Shown in pieces: positions 22,648-34,286 of a stretch of 57,862 nt of DNA. Numbering within the stretch: the stretch's first letter is position 1; every line of letters begins with the position of its first letter. Where the stretch lies: assembly GCA_010279815.1 (NCBI GenBank), contig QEOQ01000122.1:442058-499919 (forward strand), given 5' to 3'. This DNA is from Brachionus plicatilis. Taxonomy: Eukaryota; Rotifera; Eurotatoria; Ploima; Brachionidae. Made by a program: the position numbers and the translations under genes. The notes below the pieces were generated by a model that made no database searches, was not told where the DNA came from, and was given only the letters and a program-made list of their open reading frames with translations.

Positions 22648-24813
22648 ATGATCAAATCCTTGAGCCTTGCTCTGTTCATACTAGCCGTCTTGCCTAGACA
22701 TTCCCTACAACAGTACAATAGTGGTTCGGCACCTCTTTGCGTACAAACAGGCGCTTGCAATCAGCCCGCAAGTACATCCCACCTTTTGCACTTAAAATGC
22801 TAATAAAATTTTAAATTGTTTATTCTTTTTAGTAAATCCATGCTCGCCAAATCCTTGTCTCAATTACGGAATTTGCAGCTCGAGTGACCGAGTCACCTTC
22901 AGATGCACCTGTTCTCCAAGTATAATAATATTTTCAAAAAAAAAAATTTTTTCTCATTTTTTCTTTGCAAGATTTTACGGGAGTTCGCTGTGAAAGACCG
23001 GCCCAGAACAACCCTTGTCAGAACAACATTTGTGGACAACAAAATAACCCATGTGCCAACAACCCTTGTCAAAACGGTGGTACCTGTGTCACATCCGGAT
23101 CTCAAAATTTCATTTGCCAATGCTCAGCACTCTACACTGGCCAAAAATGCGATATATACACTCCGCCGCGTCCTGTGACCACCACTAGACGACCAGTGCC
23201 CAATCCCTGCTCTTCCAATCCGTGCGCCCAAGGCAGCACTTGTCTCAACAACATCCAGTCCGTCAACAATCCAGTATTTATGTGTGTCTGTCCTCCCAAT
23301 ATGCAAGGAACACACTGTGACCAACCAGTTAACCCGTGCTCCAAAAATCCTTGCAAAAACGGTGCAACCTGTGTGCCCATCAATCAGGTAAGCGTCAATC
23401 CACCCTATGCCTGCATTTGTCCAAGCACCCATACTGGACTGACATGTGAAAACGCGGTTCAACAGAACCCTTGTCTGACAAATACATGTGGTCAAACAAG
23501 CCAATGCCAAAATGGAGGCTGGATGCAAAATGGCTATTGTCTATGTCCTTTGAGATACACTGGAAAATTTTGTGAAATTTTAGTCCAACAAAATTTGTGC
23601 CAAAACAACAACTGCGGAAACAATCAGAACAACCAAAATATTTGCTCGACAAATCCTTGTCAACACGGTGGAACCTGTGTACCCACCAAAGATGCCAACG
23701 CGAATCCACCATTTGCTTGTGTGTGTCCAATAGCCTACACTGGCCTCAGATGTGAAATATTTTTGGCTACGACTACCACTACTACTAGACGACCCAATCC
23801 TTGCGCCAATAATCCGTGTCAGAACGGTAGATGCATACCGATCACCCAGCCAAGCTCTGTCCAGTACGTCTGCATCTGTTACCCCAATTATACTGGCCTA
23901 AATTGCAACCAGTACAGTCCACCAACCACCACTACGACCACCACAACTCAAGCCCCAAATCCTTGCCTGTCCAGACCGTGCCAAAATGGTGGTACATGTG
24001 TAACTTTGAACCATGCAAACGTGTCTCCCTTTGCCTGTTTGTGTCCTTATGGCTTTAGTGGAAAATATTGCACAGACAAAGTGGATACTTGCGGATGCTT
24101 GAACGGAGGTACGTGCCGCAATGGAGTTTGTTTTTGTCCGGTGAAATACACGGGCAGAAAATGCGAAACACTAGTTCAGCAGAATCCATGCCAAAACAAC
24201 AATTGTGTTAACAATTACCAATATAATGCATGCAGCAATAATCCGTGCCAAAATGGTGGAACTTGTCAAGTGAATGGACAAAATTTTATTTGCACATGTT
24301 CCTTTCAATACACTGGAGTAAGATGTGAACAATATGTACAACAAAATCCCTGTCAAAGCAGCTACTGCGGAAACAAGCAATCGAATGACGCGTGCTCAAG
24401 CAGCCCGTGCAAAAATGGAGCCACATGCAGATCAACTGGATTTGGCTACCAGTGTGATTGTGTGGTTGGATTTGTTGGTAATCAGTGTGAGACAAGACAG
24501 TTTATTGACTTGTGCGCCACTAATTCTTGCTATAATGGTGGTAAGTAATACTAATTGTGAATTTTTTTTTTATTCTAGCCGGTGAAACAATTAATACGAA
24601 ATTAAAACAAACATTTTCGGCATGTATAACTGCGATAATAATAAATTCAATTGTTTTTAATAATAATAATAAATTAATAATTTGAACATGTTTTTTTAAT
24701 AATAATCGCTCGTAAAAAACAAAGGCAAAAATTAATCATGAAAATAAAAGATTTCTACTAAAAATTTAAAATTGAGTTCAGTTTCTCAATTTCTAAATAT
24801 TATGGTAGGAGAA

Positions 24814-24859
<46 letters not shown>

Positions 24860-26893
24860 TCAGATCTAATCAAATTTTGAAATGCTGAACTCGAACTATA
24901 ACAGCACATAAGATAGATGCCGGGATTAACTGCCCTCATCTTGGGTCGAAATCTTGACTCATCGATTAATAAAAATATTTTGATAAGATTGAAATATTAG
25001 ACTTCATGATGATAATAATTAATTAAAACTTTTTTATTTATTATCTCGTAAATATTCAAAAAAGAAAAAAAAAAATTTTTTGAATACAATTGTTGAAAAA
25101 TTTAGCTTATTATGTAGTGAATGTTCAGTTTTTTTTTTAATTTTAAATGAAAATACAGATACATCAGATATTAATTTTAATAATTTTTTCTAATCAAATA
25201 TAAAAAACTTGATTTAAAAAAAAAACTCACAAATTGATTATTAATTTTTATTAACGTATTGTATTTAGGACCCTGAAGAGACAAAATTTTATAAGTTGTA
25301 TAATGAATTATTTTTTTCTCTAAAATAAAATAGAGGAATTTTTAGACAAGATAGCGAAATAACTACAGCATTGTTTAGTTTAGTTAGATAAATGCTACAT
25401 TTTATATTTCTATTAAATAATTCATTAAAATGTTTACTTAATTAATAATTGTATAAGTAAAATATAAATAACAGTAAGCGCAATAACTAAAAATGGTATA
25501 TTATAACTTAGCCGAATGTATAATTATTTTTTTATTAAAGTTTAAAAATATTTAAAATTGAGGCCCGATTGATAATTATCTATCTTTATAACAAAATTAA
25601 TTTAGTTAATTAATTTATTAATTTTAATAATTAATTTTTTTATTTTACCTCCCATAGCGACAACCAGATTCGATCTCGCTCCGTAGTTTTTTGCTATAGC
25701 TTTTTACAATTGTAATTATTATTTGTAAGCTCAAAGAAGCTAGTTAAATATGTAAAAATAACAAATTTCTATCATTTAAATTAAATTCTATATTTTACAA
25801 TACTTTTTGTGCGTATTTTTTGATTTTAAAATTTTCAAACATAGAAAAAAACGTTAGTTTTATTTATCTTTTTATGTTTGATATTAATTTTCACTTAATC
25901 AATTGCTAAAAGTTATACTAATTCTTAATTTAAGTATTATTTCGAAGTTTAAAACTAAAGATAATTAATTTCCTAAAATATTAAATAAATTCTTCAATTT
26001 TTCTAATAATAATTCCAATTTATACATGCCGAAAGAAAATTTTAAAGGCAATTTTTACCTTGATTCTTTAAGGTACATGTCAAACTCAACGCCGTGGCCA
26101 AGATCAATACACAGTGATGTGCTATTGTCCACCAGAATACACCGGCTCAAGATGCCATATAAAAGCAGGATCTACTACAACTCGACCAACAAATATTATA
26201 TTGCCATGTCAATGCTTAAATGGTGGTGTGTGCAGCTCTGGTGTATGCCAATGTCCATCGAATTTTTACGGAACGCGATGTGAATTTCAACGCAACTTCC
26301 AGACAACTACAATGGCGCCAGTCAAACAAGAAGTTAAATGCCCGGCAGGTTTGTGCATAAACGGAAGATGCGCCCAAGCGCCACAAGGAAACGGGTTCTT
26401 TTGTATTTGTAACTATGGCTGGACAGGATCAAGGTGTACAATTCGAAACTTTTGTCAGACTTATTCAGCACAGTGCCAAAATGGAGGCATTTGCCTAAAC
26501 AATGACGATGGATACTTGTGCAAATGCAAACCTGGTTTCGCAGGACAAAATTGTGAAAAGACTCAAAACGAAATTCAGATTGTTAGCCCGTGTGGACAAA
26601 GTCCATGTGGTCAAACACAGAGTGCAGAAATGTATTGTCAAAATGGAGGAACTAGCTATTCCCAGAATGGAAATCAAACGTGCAAATGTCCAAGAGGTTA
26701 CATTGGTTTAAAATGTGAGGTTGATATTTGCAAGCAGGAAAAATTGATTGGGCCTTGTAAGCAATCTATATCGCGTTATTATTACAATTCGCAGACAAAA
26801 ACTTGCGAGACATTCTTGTTCGGAGGATGTGACGCAAACGAAAACAACTTTGCTAGTTTAGAAAGTTGTGGTTTCAACTGTAAAGACCATTAA
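22648..26893 (+). CDS. secreted multi-EGF protein with C-terminal Kunitz domain
   Basis: Four exons: 22648-22771, 22833-22919, 22972-24540, 26073-26893; 866 aa. All introns are phase 1. The first two are 61 and 52 nt, the third 1532 nt. Signal peptide MIKSLSLALFILAVLPRHSL. About 16 EGF modules follow (from CSPNPCLNYGIC to CGQSPC...GLKCE), including two compact ones starting CGCLNGG and CQCLNGG. Thr-rich, Arg-Arg-flanked linkers (TTTTTTRRPNPC, PPTTTTTTTTQAPN) and Gln/Asn-rich spacers (CQNNNCGNNQNNQN) separate groups and are probable O-glycosylation sites. The last about 55 residues are a complete Kunitz domain with C-x8-C-x15-C-x7-C-x12-C-x3-C spacing and GPCKQ, so P1 is Lys, as in trypsin-type inhibitors. 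No TM segment. Likely an extracellular matrix, mucus or coat protein with protease-inhibitor end; exact role unknown. AATAAA near 26965. Confidence 0.88.
24541..26072. other. long intron holding an (ATA)n array and SINE-like DNA
   Basis: GTAAGT at 24541 and TTTAAG before 26073 bound the only long intron among the well-supported genes. It contains a perfect ATA array at about 24824-24860. Next to it (24870-24970) lies a GC-richer block that on the minus strand shows AGTTCGAGTTC, a good B-box match, ending in the (ATT)n tail; this fits a tRNA-derived SINE in reverse orientation. A second B-box-like word, AGATTCGATCTC, occurs at about 25668. Confidence 0.45.
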
Positions 26894-27075
26894 AATCAAT
26901 CTACGCTGATGTCAGGCACATGTTTAAATTTTTATTATTACTTTTTTTATTTATTCTCTTGTCTTAATAAATTTTAAAAATTTAAAAATTAATTAATTTT
27001 ATTAGATTTATTTACTAAATTCTGACGGCACTATATCAAATAATAGCAGACTAAATATTAGTTTTGCCAAATAAT

Positions 27076-28130
27076 TAGTGTTGGTGACCGGTCGCTCGTC
27101 TGAAGGACTTTTTCGCTAGACAGACGGTCTATTTAAACGGTCCAGACCGTCCGTCTTGGACCGGTCTCAGGCCGGTCTGCCCACAAAAACTTTATTCTAA
27201 TTTGAGAATTATTATTAATTATTATATTAAAAGATATTTTATATTTTTTATTTTGATAATTATATAAATTTAATTTTTTTTTAACTTAAAAGATAACAAG
27301 TAATTTTTTAAAATAGTAAACAAAATAAAAAAAAACTTAACAGATGGGATTGTAAGTTTTCGACTGGTAAATAATGATCAGAATACGAATCCACTCTCAG
27401 TGGAAATTTTTTTATTAACGATTTTCTAAATTCAAAAATTTTGTAAAGTTTAAATACAAACAGTTTTAAAAAAAATTTTATTGTTTACCAAAACTTAAAT
27501 TAAAACTCTTCATAAAAACTCTATGGATTGTATTGAGTTTTGGAAAAAAATAATGCTAAATACCCAATCTTGTATGAATTTTTTTTGGTTTATGGAGGAG
27601 CTGCGGCCTCTAGTTTACCGTCAGAACGTCTTTTTTCATTAACTGGCTATAAAGTGTGGGATCGTAGAAATAAAATTTCACTTGAAGGAGTCGAATATGT
27701 AATGTTCCTATATGAAAATGAATCATTGTTTCGTGAAAAAAACTAATTAATTTTTTGAATAAATAGTTTAAAAGAAAAAAAAAAATTTTACTGGCTTATC
27801 ACACCATCTTAAATTATGTAGTCTTAGCAAATATTATGAAAATATATTAATTACAAAAATATTTAAAAAAACATATATTTTATTTAAATTCAACCAGATA
27901 TCCAAGACAACAAAAATTTAAAAAATTAATTTTCTCTTAAAAGACCGGTCAAGACCTGTCTATTTGCTAGACTGCTACAATTCAGACCGGTCCTCGTCAG
28001 ACGGACGGATCGGAAGACCGGTCTTTTTTTTTTAGACGGTCTTTTTGAGACCGTTTAGTAAGACCGGTCCATCAAACGGTCTAGACCGTCCGTTTAGGAC
28101 CGGTATTTTCAGGACCGCCGCCCAACACGA
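27076..28130 (+). mobile_element. internally deleted hAT transposon nested in a MITE
   Basis: The ends TAGTGTTGGTGACCGG... and ...GGACCGCCGCCCAACACGA are inverted. The exact 8-bp flanks CAAATAAT (27068-27075 and 28131-28138) are a hAT-length target duplication. Subterminal arrays of GACCGGTC, AGACGGTC and GACCGTCC, typical transposase binding clusters, fill both ends. The only coding remnant is the dimerisation domain at 27540-27746. Confidence 0.85.
27540..27746 (+). pseudogene. hAT transposase C-terminal dimerisation domain, truncated
   Basis: The frame reads NNAKYPILYEFFLVYGGAAA, SSLPSERLFSLTGYKVWDRR, NKISLEGVEYVMFLYENESL and stops at 27744. This is the hAT C-terminal dimerisation region (yP.L...a......ps.sERlFS.tG......R..l.....e.l.fl..N). 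Just upstream, CIEFWKK is in another frame across a run of seven A residues, so one base has been lost or gained. No DDE-like catalytic region or BED finger remains; the copy cannot make an active transposase. Confidence 0.8.
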
Positions 28131-28639
28131 CAAATAATAGTCTCAAATAATCGTACATGTCAAATAATAGTTTTGTTGAATGATAGTTTTCAAGCAATAG
28201 ATTTTTTAAATAATAGTCATTTCAAATAATAGAAAAATAAAATTGGCTTAACTTTTTTTACAATTTAGATGAATAAGAAGTTCTTATTCATCAGAAAAAA
28301 TCACTACAAACATTTGCCGATTGTAAATATTGATACATATTCAAAGAAAAACAAGCAAATAATCAAAAACAATAAAATTAAGCTGTTATGCCAAAATTAC
28401 TGATTAAAATAATTATGTGATTAATATGATTGATAATATAGTGACTTTTAAACAACTCTGTATTTAATGTAACTATTAATCGAGAATTGTTATTTTAAAA
28501 TTATTATTTAGACAAATTATTGTTTGATTTTTCTATCATGTGAAAAAATTATTATTTGAAAGCTATTATTCAAGAAATATTATTTGAGAGCTATTATTTG
28601 AAAATTATTATTTGATAGCGTGCCGTTTTGACGGATCGG

Positions 28640-29500
28640 AAATGTTCTGTAAATTGTAGCAACTGATACATCCTCTGTTCCACCACTTTAAGTCGAGTTC
28701 GATTTTTAACATAATACCCAATTTCAAAATTTTCTGAATTTTGCAGATTTATTGCAGACTTTTGCAGAATCAGTATATTGATTGTACAGAGAATGTTTGA
28801 ATGAATGAGCTTGGCATTTTGGATATTTTTTTTGATTTTTGTAACAAAATTCATATGGCCTCCTAAATCACTTTATAAAAACTTGGTTGTATTTAAAATA
28901 AAATATTTCGGGACAAATATTCACTGAATAAAAGGGGTGACAACTTTGAACTTAATAATTATTGTTTCTTAAAGTATTAACAAAAAATCTTGGAATTTAT
29001 TTCACATCAGCCATTTTCCAGAATGATTGAATTAATTCCCAAATAATTCCGAATGATTCAGTATTCAGAAATAAAACGAAATGTTTATCATTATTTTTAG
29101 AACAACAGTCTAGGTGGTACTGTTGAATTGAATTGAAAGTTGGAAAATTACAAAAAAAAATGAGAACTCTCTCTTAGGTAATCAATTTGATTAAAAAATT
29201 AACCTTCAGTCCAATGATGGATAAAATAAAACAACTTTTTAATTCAGAGCTAAACTTAATAAAAATTTAATAAACTTAAACTCTTAATTATCACGAATAG
29301 ACTTTTTTAATTGAACCAAAGATATAAAGTGGACTCTTTCTGTTCCATTGGTTGCTAGACTGATGATGAAATAAGAAGGTTAGATTATTGTGGAATTTTT
29401 AACTAACTTTTTCTTCTTTCTTTCCTGAACCGTCAAATAATCAAACATGTAGCATCTGTCATTAATTAATTCAATTTATTTATTTTTTTAATATTCTTCT
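28640..29500. repeat. intergenic with a dispersed repeat at about 29325-29450
   Basis: TTCCATTGGTTGCTAGACTG, then AAGAAGGTT and, about 50 bp on, TTTCTTCTTTCTTTCCTGAA resembles 57735-57862 at the window's end. It is a repeat family of unknown class. The short minus-strand ORF around 28594-28854 is not convincing. Nothing else is visible. Confidence 0.4.
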
Positions 29501-29514
29501 AGGGATAATTTCTT

Positions 29515-30344
29515 GGGTCTAGGTAATTATGTGACCAGAGCTGTTCACAACTTTCGTGACCTGAAATTATGTGATCAAAAAATAAAGAATAAAAAATTTT
29601 GTCAAATAATGTGGTCCAAAATGAAAAAATGTGATCCAGATAAGAATAATGTGAACCAGAAAAAAATTTTGTGACCCGAGACTATTACAAGAAATTTTTA
29701 ATCAAGAATAATAATATTTTTTTTAACAGACAATTTTATATAATTTAAAATATTTCATTTATCTCAATTATTTTCCAAAAAAGAATAATCTATTTGTTTG
29801 TAGACTGAATAAATTTCTTTTCTTGTTTTAAATAAAAAATTTTGAAAGAAATATTTTATTTTTATAAAAAAAATAAATCAAAAATTTTAATTTTTGAAAT
29901 TTTTTTACTCTAGAACTTAGTTCTAAAATATCTTGGTTATTCATTTCAATTAAAAATAATAAAGCTTCAGTAATTGAAAAATCCTGTCCTTAAATCAAGA
30001 TTTTGAAATTTACTTCATCATGATATAATCACAAATTTTTAGTTTTAGTTTTTTTTCATTCAGTGATCTTAACAGTTTGTAATTTTTAGCAAATTTTACT
30101 TTACATAATCATGTGATCAAAAGAAAAATTTTGTGATCAAGAAAAGAATAATGTGAACCAGAAAAAAATTTTGTGACCATTAAATGAATTATGTGATCAA
30201 TTTAAAAAAATGAGATCACTTTTAAAATTTTTTGATCACATAATTTCAGGTCACGAAAGTTGTGAACAGCTCGGGTCACATAATACGAGAAAAGATTTAG
30301 GTCACGAAAGTTGTCAACGGCCGGTCACATAATTACCTAGACCC
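29515..30344. mobile_element. 830-bp MITE with perfect TIRs and 8-bp target duplication
   Basis: GGGTCTAGGTAATTATGTGA at the left end is matched perfectly (22 bp) by the inverted right end. AATTTCTT flanks both sides exactly (29507-29514 and 30345-30352). A longer subterminal block containing TTCACAACTTTCGTGACCTG is inverted near the right end, and that end carries a tandem duplication of its terminal segment. Many internal words of the form ATGTGATC / TGTGAACCAG / TTTGTGACC repeat. No ORF. The 8-bp duplication suggests hAT mobilisation, although the termini are not a textbook hAT type. Confidence 0.88.
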
Positions 30345-30424
30345 AATTTCTTTTTTCTACTAATTTGTATCCAAAAAATATTTTATAATACAGATTATAT
30401 TGAATAATTTAAAAAGTCTTAAAA

Positions 30425-30705
30425 ATGATAAACATTGAAAGTGATGATGATTTTTGCTACGATTTCGACCAATTTGTTTTGCTCAATAGATTCATCAAAA
30501 GAATAAAATTAAACAAAGATGATTGGCAACTAAGCATCGCACCTGCAAAAATTGTTTAAAAAACTACTTATGTAAGCATATTGTAGCTATGGCGGTGAAG
30601 ACGAAGTTGACTGAAATCGATTTTAGCTTTAGGGATATTGGAATGAAAAAGAAACGAGGAAGAAATGCTCAAGCTAAAGAATGGTTCGTAAAAAATACAA
30701 ATTAA
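30425..30705 (+). pseudogene. SWIM zinc-finger protein fragment with frameshift
   Basis: From the ATG at 30425 one frame reads NIESDDDFCYDFDQFVLLNR then KLNKDDWQLS; after a shift near 30530 the next frame reads HRTCKNCLKNYLCKHIVAMA, then IGMKKKRGRNAQAKEW and stops at about 30703. C-x-x-C...LCKH and the W before it fit a SWIM finger (normally C-x-C; here one Cys is Arg). The KKRGR tail is typical of MULE-related SWIM proteins. Isolated and frameshifted, so probably a transposon-derived remnant. Confidence 0.5.
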
Positions 30706-30855
30706 ATTGAGACTAGACTTTTTATTTTTACATTACTTATTGATAACAAAAACATAATTAGTAGAATAAAATGTTTTTTGTTAGCTGTAGATATTTTTCG
30801 GATAAATGTGTATTCTTAGGGGGAAAAAAAGACTATGACATTCTTCTATATCAAC

Positions 30856-31219
30856 CAGGGATGTGCATTAAGTACTTAAATCGTATTTTCAATACTTAAG
30901 TAAATGGACCATATTTTTAAGTAAATACTTAAACTTAAGTCCATTTTTCAATTTTTTTTAAGTAAATACTTAAGTATTTATTTATCAGGATACTTAAGTA
31001 GTTAAATTTTTTTATTTGCAATCATAAACAAATAAAATAAAAAAAATCTGAAATCATGAATGTTAGTCAAAAAGTTAAGTATTTTTAAATACTTAAGTAA
31101 ATTCGGTCTTACTTAAGTACTTAAAAAAAATTCGAATTCTTCAAAATTTATACCTAAGTATTTACTCAATTTTAATTTTTTTAAGTACTTAAGTACTTAA
31201 TACTTAATGCACATCCCTG
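30856..31219. mobile_element. 364-bp hAT-type MITE
   Basis: The ends CAGGGATGTGCATTAAGTA and the inverted TACTTAATGCACATCCCTG are perfect over 19 bp. The flanks ATATCAAC (30848-30855, 31220-31227) are an exact 8-bp target duplication. The CAGGG terminus is typical of hAT elements. The interior repeats AAGTACTTAA/TACTTAAGTA palindromes many times. Non-coding. Confidence 0.9.
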
Positions 31220-31229
31220 ATATCAACAA

Positions 31230-32470
31230 TAAAAATATAAATGAACTACTTCAAGAGAAATGCAGAGAAATCTTTCTCGGAAAAATTTTACGGTAGCTCT
31301 TTACAAAATACATAGGAATTTAAGCTACGAAAAAACAATCTAGCTCAATTTCATTACACAATAACTCCAGGAATAGCTCAAGTGGCACTATTGTGCTAAT
31401 CATACTTATTTGTATGTTTATTCACTGTCCCTGAGTTAATAACTTCCTGTGATAGCTTATTTCACTCATTTAGAATATAAAATGAATGGAATAAACATAA
31501 ATTTGAAATCACTTAGAATAGCATCTGATTTACATTAAAGTTGATCCAATTTTGTGATGTATTTTCGATGAAGAAAAAAAGTACAATCATATTGGTTTTT
31601 TGTTTACTGATGTACATCAATTAAGACAAATTGATCGATGAAAATATGAAGTGAAGTTAATGAATCTTTTTTAATTGATATTATTTGTATTGTTAAAAAT
31701 TGCAGAAAAATTCTCCATTTAAAATTTTAATAATATTAGACTGATCAAAACTAAAAAGAATAATTAAAAATCAACTCTCTTGAATTGAAACTGAGTTATA
31801 ATTGAAAAGAAAAGTTGCTCTACAATAGAGAGATTGACAAAACAAAACCAAAAAAATTTGTTAACTTTAATTTACCATAAATCTTTTAAAATGGATTTTG
31901 ATAAAACGCAAAAAAATTCAAAATGAAGAAATTGGCTCTAAGGATCAATCTCTGAAATTCATCATACGTAAATCATATTCAAATATAAAACCATAATGTT
32001 ACGTAGACCTACGTAAAAAACTTTTAAACCAAATTTTACTTTATTTTATGGTATTGTTTCTGGTCTTGAAGGAAGCTTTAATTTGATGAATTTACTAAAA
32101 GAAGCTCAAAATGGCATTTTTGCTTTACAATTTTTCGAAAATTTTCGTAAATTAGCCTTTTCTTACATATTTTATATTACGAAAAGAATCTTACTAGGTT
32201 TCTAATGAATTTTTGCACCCTTTTTGAATAAAAAATGTGGCAAAAAGGGCGAAAATTTTCATTTAAGAGTTTTTAAAATTAACCATAGTATTCTTGAATT
32301 TGTTTCCAATTCAAATTTATTAAAGAAAAAGTTTACTTTTTTTTATCGTACTCACCTAGACACTTTATAATAGAAAATTAATTATTCCATACATTCTTGA
32401 ATCTTTTGTAGGTTCTAGATCTTCCTTTAAAAAAAAACTTCGTATTTGATTTAAAAAACTTTTGAATTTT
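31230..32470. other. intergenic AT-rich, no feature seen
   Basis: No believable ORF, element end or RNA gene. Confidence 0.45.
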
Positions 32471-32477
32471 TAAAAAC

Positions 32478-32860
32478 TAGTGTTGGGCTCCGTACTAGCG
32501 GATACAAAACCGACCAAAAATTTTTAAAACCGTGACTGTGTCTGCATTAACCGGCCAACTTTTGGCGCTCGGTCATTTGGCCATCTAAACGGTCTGATTC
32601 TTTGACCGCCAAAAAATACGGTCAACTTTTTTCCTTAAAAAAAGCTTTTTTTTTTTAAAAAAATTAATATTTTTATTTTCGTTTTTACATAATTTAGAAA
32701 TTTCTTCGTCAAAAAATTTCACGATTTAAGTGGCCGCCCGTCAAAAGTTTGTTCGTATTTATTGACGGTCAAAAAATCAGACCGTTTTGTTGACCGACCA
32801 AATGACTGCAAAAAACCGTCCGTGAAATGGACCGGTTTGCTCTGACCGCATCCAACACTA
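32478..32860. mobile_element. hAT-type MITE, TAGTGTTGG family
   Basis: It begins TAGTGTTGGGCTCCG and ends CGCATCCAACACTA (inverted). Subterminal ACGGTC, GACCGCC and CGGTCAAC words resemble the GACCGGTC arrays of the 27-28 kb hAT, so that transposase family could have mobilised it. The flanks do not form a clean duplication, which suggests age. Length 383 bp, non-coding. Confidence 0.7.
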
Positions 32861-32869
32861 AAAAGGACA

Positions 32870-34080
32870 GTAATTGTAAACAAAATTCTTACATAAAAGT
32901 ATTTAATTCCTAATAATTAAAGTGGAAAGACTCCTAAATTAGATAGATAATTTATACCTTTTAGAGTATATAATTAAGTAAGTAGCTTACACAGACGTAT
33001 CCTATAGAAACTTAAAATCTTCAGCTTTAAAAACAGATGTTTGTAGTAAAGCCAATTCACTACAAATGTTAAAGGCCATAAAATGAAAAAATATAAAAAA
33101 AAACACAAAGGGCTTAAGGTAAATATTTCTATCAGAAAGTAAGAGAATAAGATAAAAAATTATACTTTTTTAGAAAAATATATTCTAGAAAAAAATTTAT
33201 GTTAGTTTTAAAAGGAATTTTAAATTGGTGATTAAGAAAAAAATTGGTGATTTTACATAATTTTTCGAAATTAAACACAATTATCAAATCAGTACTGTAT
33301 ATTGTGTTTTTAAATGTAAAAATTGCGCTTATTTTTAGATTAAAGTAATAGGTAAATTTAAAAAGATGAATATTTTATTTTAATTACTCTGAATTACTCT
33401 GAATGATTTACATTTTTTGGTAAAAAATGATTTTAACTGACATTAATTTTAAAAAAATCTTATATTATTTAAATTTTATTTTTATAAAATATTTTTCCAA
33501 TATTTTTCCTTTTATTTTTATTCTCAGTTTTAAGTGTTGCATCAAATTTAAAAATTAAAATAAAAAGCCTAATTAAAATTTAAATTTTTTCTAGTTTTAG
33601 TGCTACAGAAAATTTCAATTTTAAACTTAATGCACAGATAACTCTTGATAAACTTTTTATAATGCATATTTCTAAAGTTAAATTAATTATAACATGGATT
33701 AGATGGCAATCGGCGCATTTCCAAAAGCTAGATTTTTAAGTTTTAGCACCGCGTCAAAAAACGAATATTTACGGGAGATGCTTTTGTAATCAATTTTATA
33801 GCTAAAAATTGCTCTGAATTGTTTTTTAAATAAATTTTAATCATGGTCGTGCTGAAAAAAATTCAAACATTAATTTTTAAAATAATGTGATTTTAAATTT
33901 AGTGATTATTTTTTTTCAAATTAGGTGATAAGTTAAATACATGCAGAAAAAAATTTCCTTCTGAAATCCATCTTTTCAAAATTAATTTTTTTTATCTCCA
34001 AATAATTAAAATTAAACAAAATTTCTACTTGAAACCATGACAACACATTTTTTTCAAATGTCCCCAATATTTTTCTTAAT
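32870..34080. other. AT-rich, no gene seen
   Basis: No recognisable ORF or repeat pair. Upstream exons of the coding fragment at 34085 could lie here but I could not identify them. Confidence 0.35.
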
Positions 34081-34084
34081 TTAG

Positions 34085-34286
34085 CGCTAATAAACAATGA
34101 GCCAAAACATGAGCAGCTTGATGATTTAGCTGAAATGGACTTATTGAAATATTCAACAACAACAAAAACTAGGTTCTAATATTTTCATACTTAATAAAAA
34201 TGTTTATTTCAATTAAAAAACACAAATCCAAGGCCTAATTATCTGTATTGTATTGCAGGCTAGAAAAATTCATATCCAGGTCATGA
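34085..34286 (+). CDS. 3' exons of an unrecognised gene (partial)
   Basis: After a good acceptor (TTAATTTAG) the stretch 34085-34172 reads LINNEPKHEQLDDLAEMDLL then KYSTTTKTR without stops. GTTCTA can serve as donor and TTGCAG at 34253-34258 as acceptor, after which 34259-34286 completes RLEKFISRS and a TGA. The acidic-then-basic composition is protein-like. A further stop-free stretch at about 34305-34379 (DFVCEDDLSGTQDDDNNN...) may be an alternative last exon. No 5' exon was found and no domain is recognised. Confidence 0.35.

Larger units (their letters stand above)
27025..28626. mobile_element. MITE with CAAATAATAG repeats, split by a hAT element
   Basis: The left end ACGGCACTATATCAAATAAT (from 27025) pairs inverted with the right end, whose complement reads ACGGCACGCTATCAAATAAT (to 28626). 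Subterminal copies of CAAATAATAG and its complement CTATTATTTG recur (28131-28235 and 28470-28620). Removing the nested hAT (27076-28130 plus one target copy) leaves an element of about 540 bp. Non-coding. I could not identify its target duplication. Confidence 0.65.

Noticed and set aside
22899..24585. Antisense and shifted ORFs inside the EGF/Kunitz gene
   Set aside because: Long frames are a by-product of the repeated, Cys-coding, GC-richer sequence; the EGF frame is the only one with domain structure.
28131..28240. CRISPR-like array from repeated CAAATAATAG words
   Set aside because: The words are short, irregularly spaced and part of a MITE's subterminal repeats; the genome is eukaryotic.
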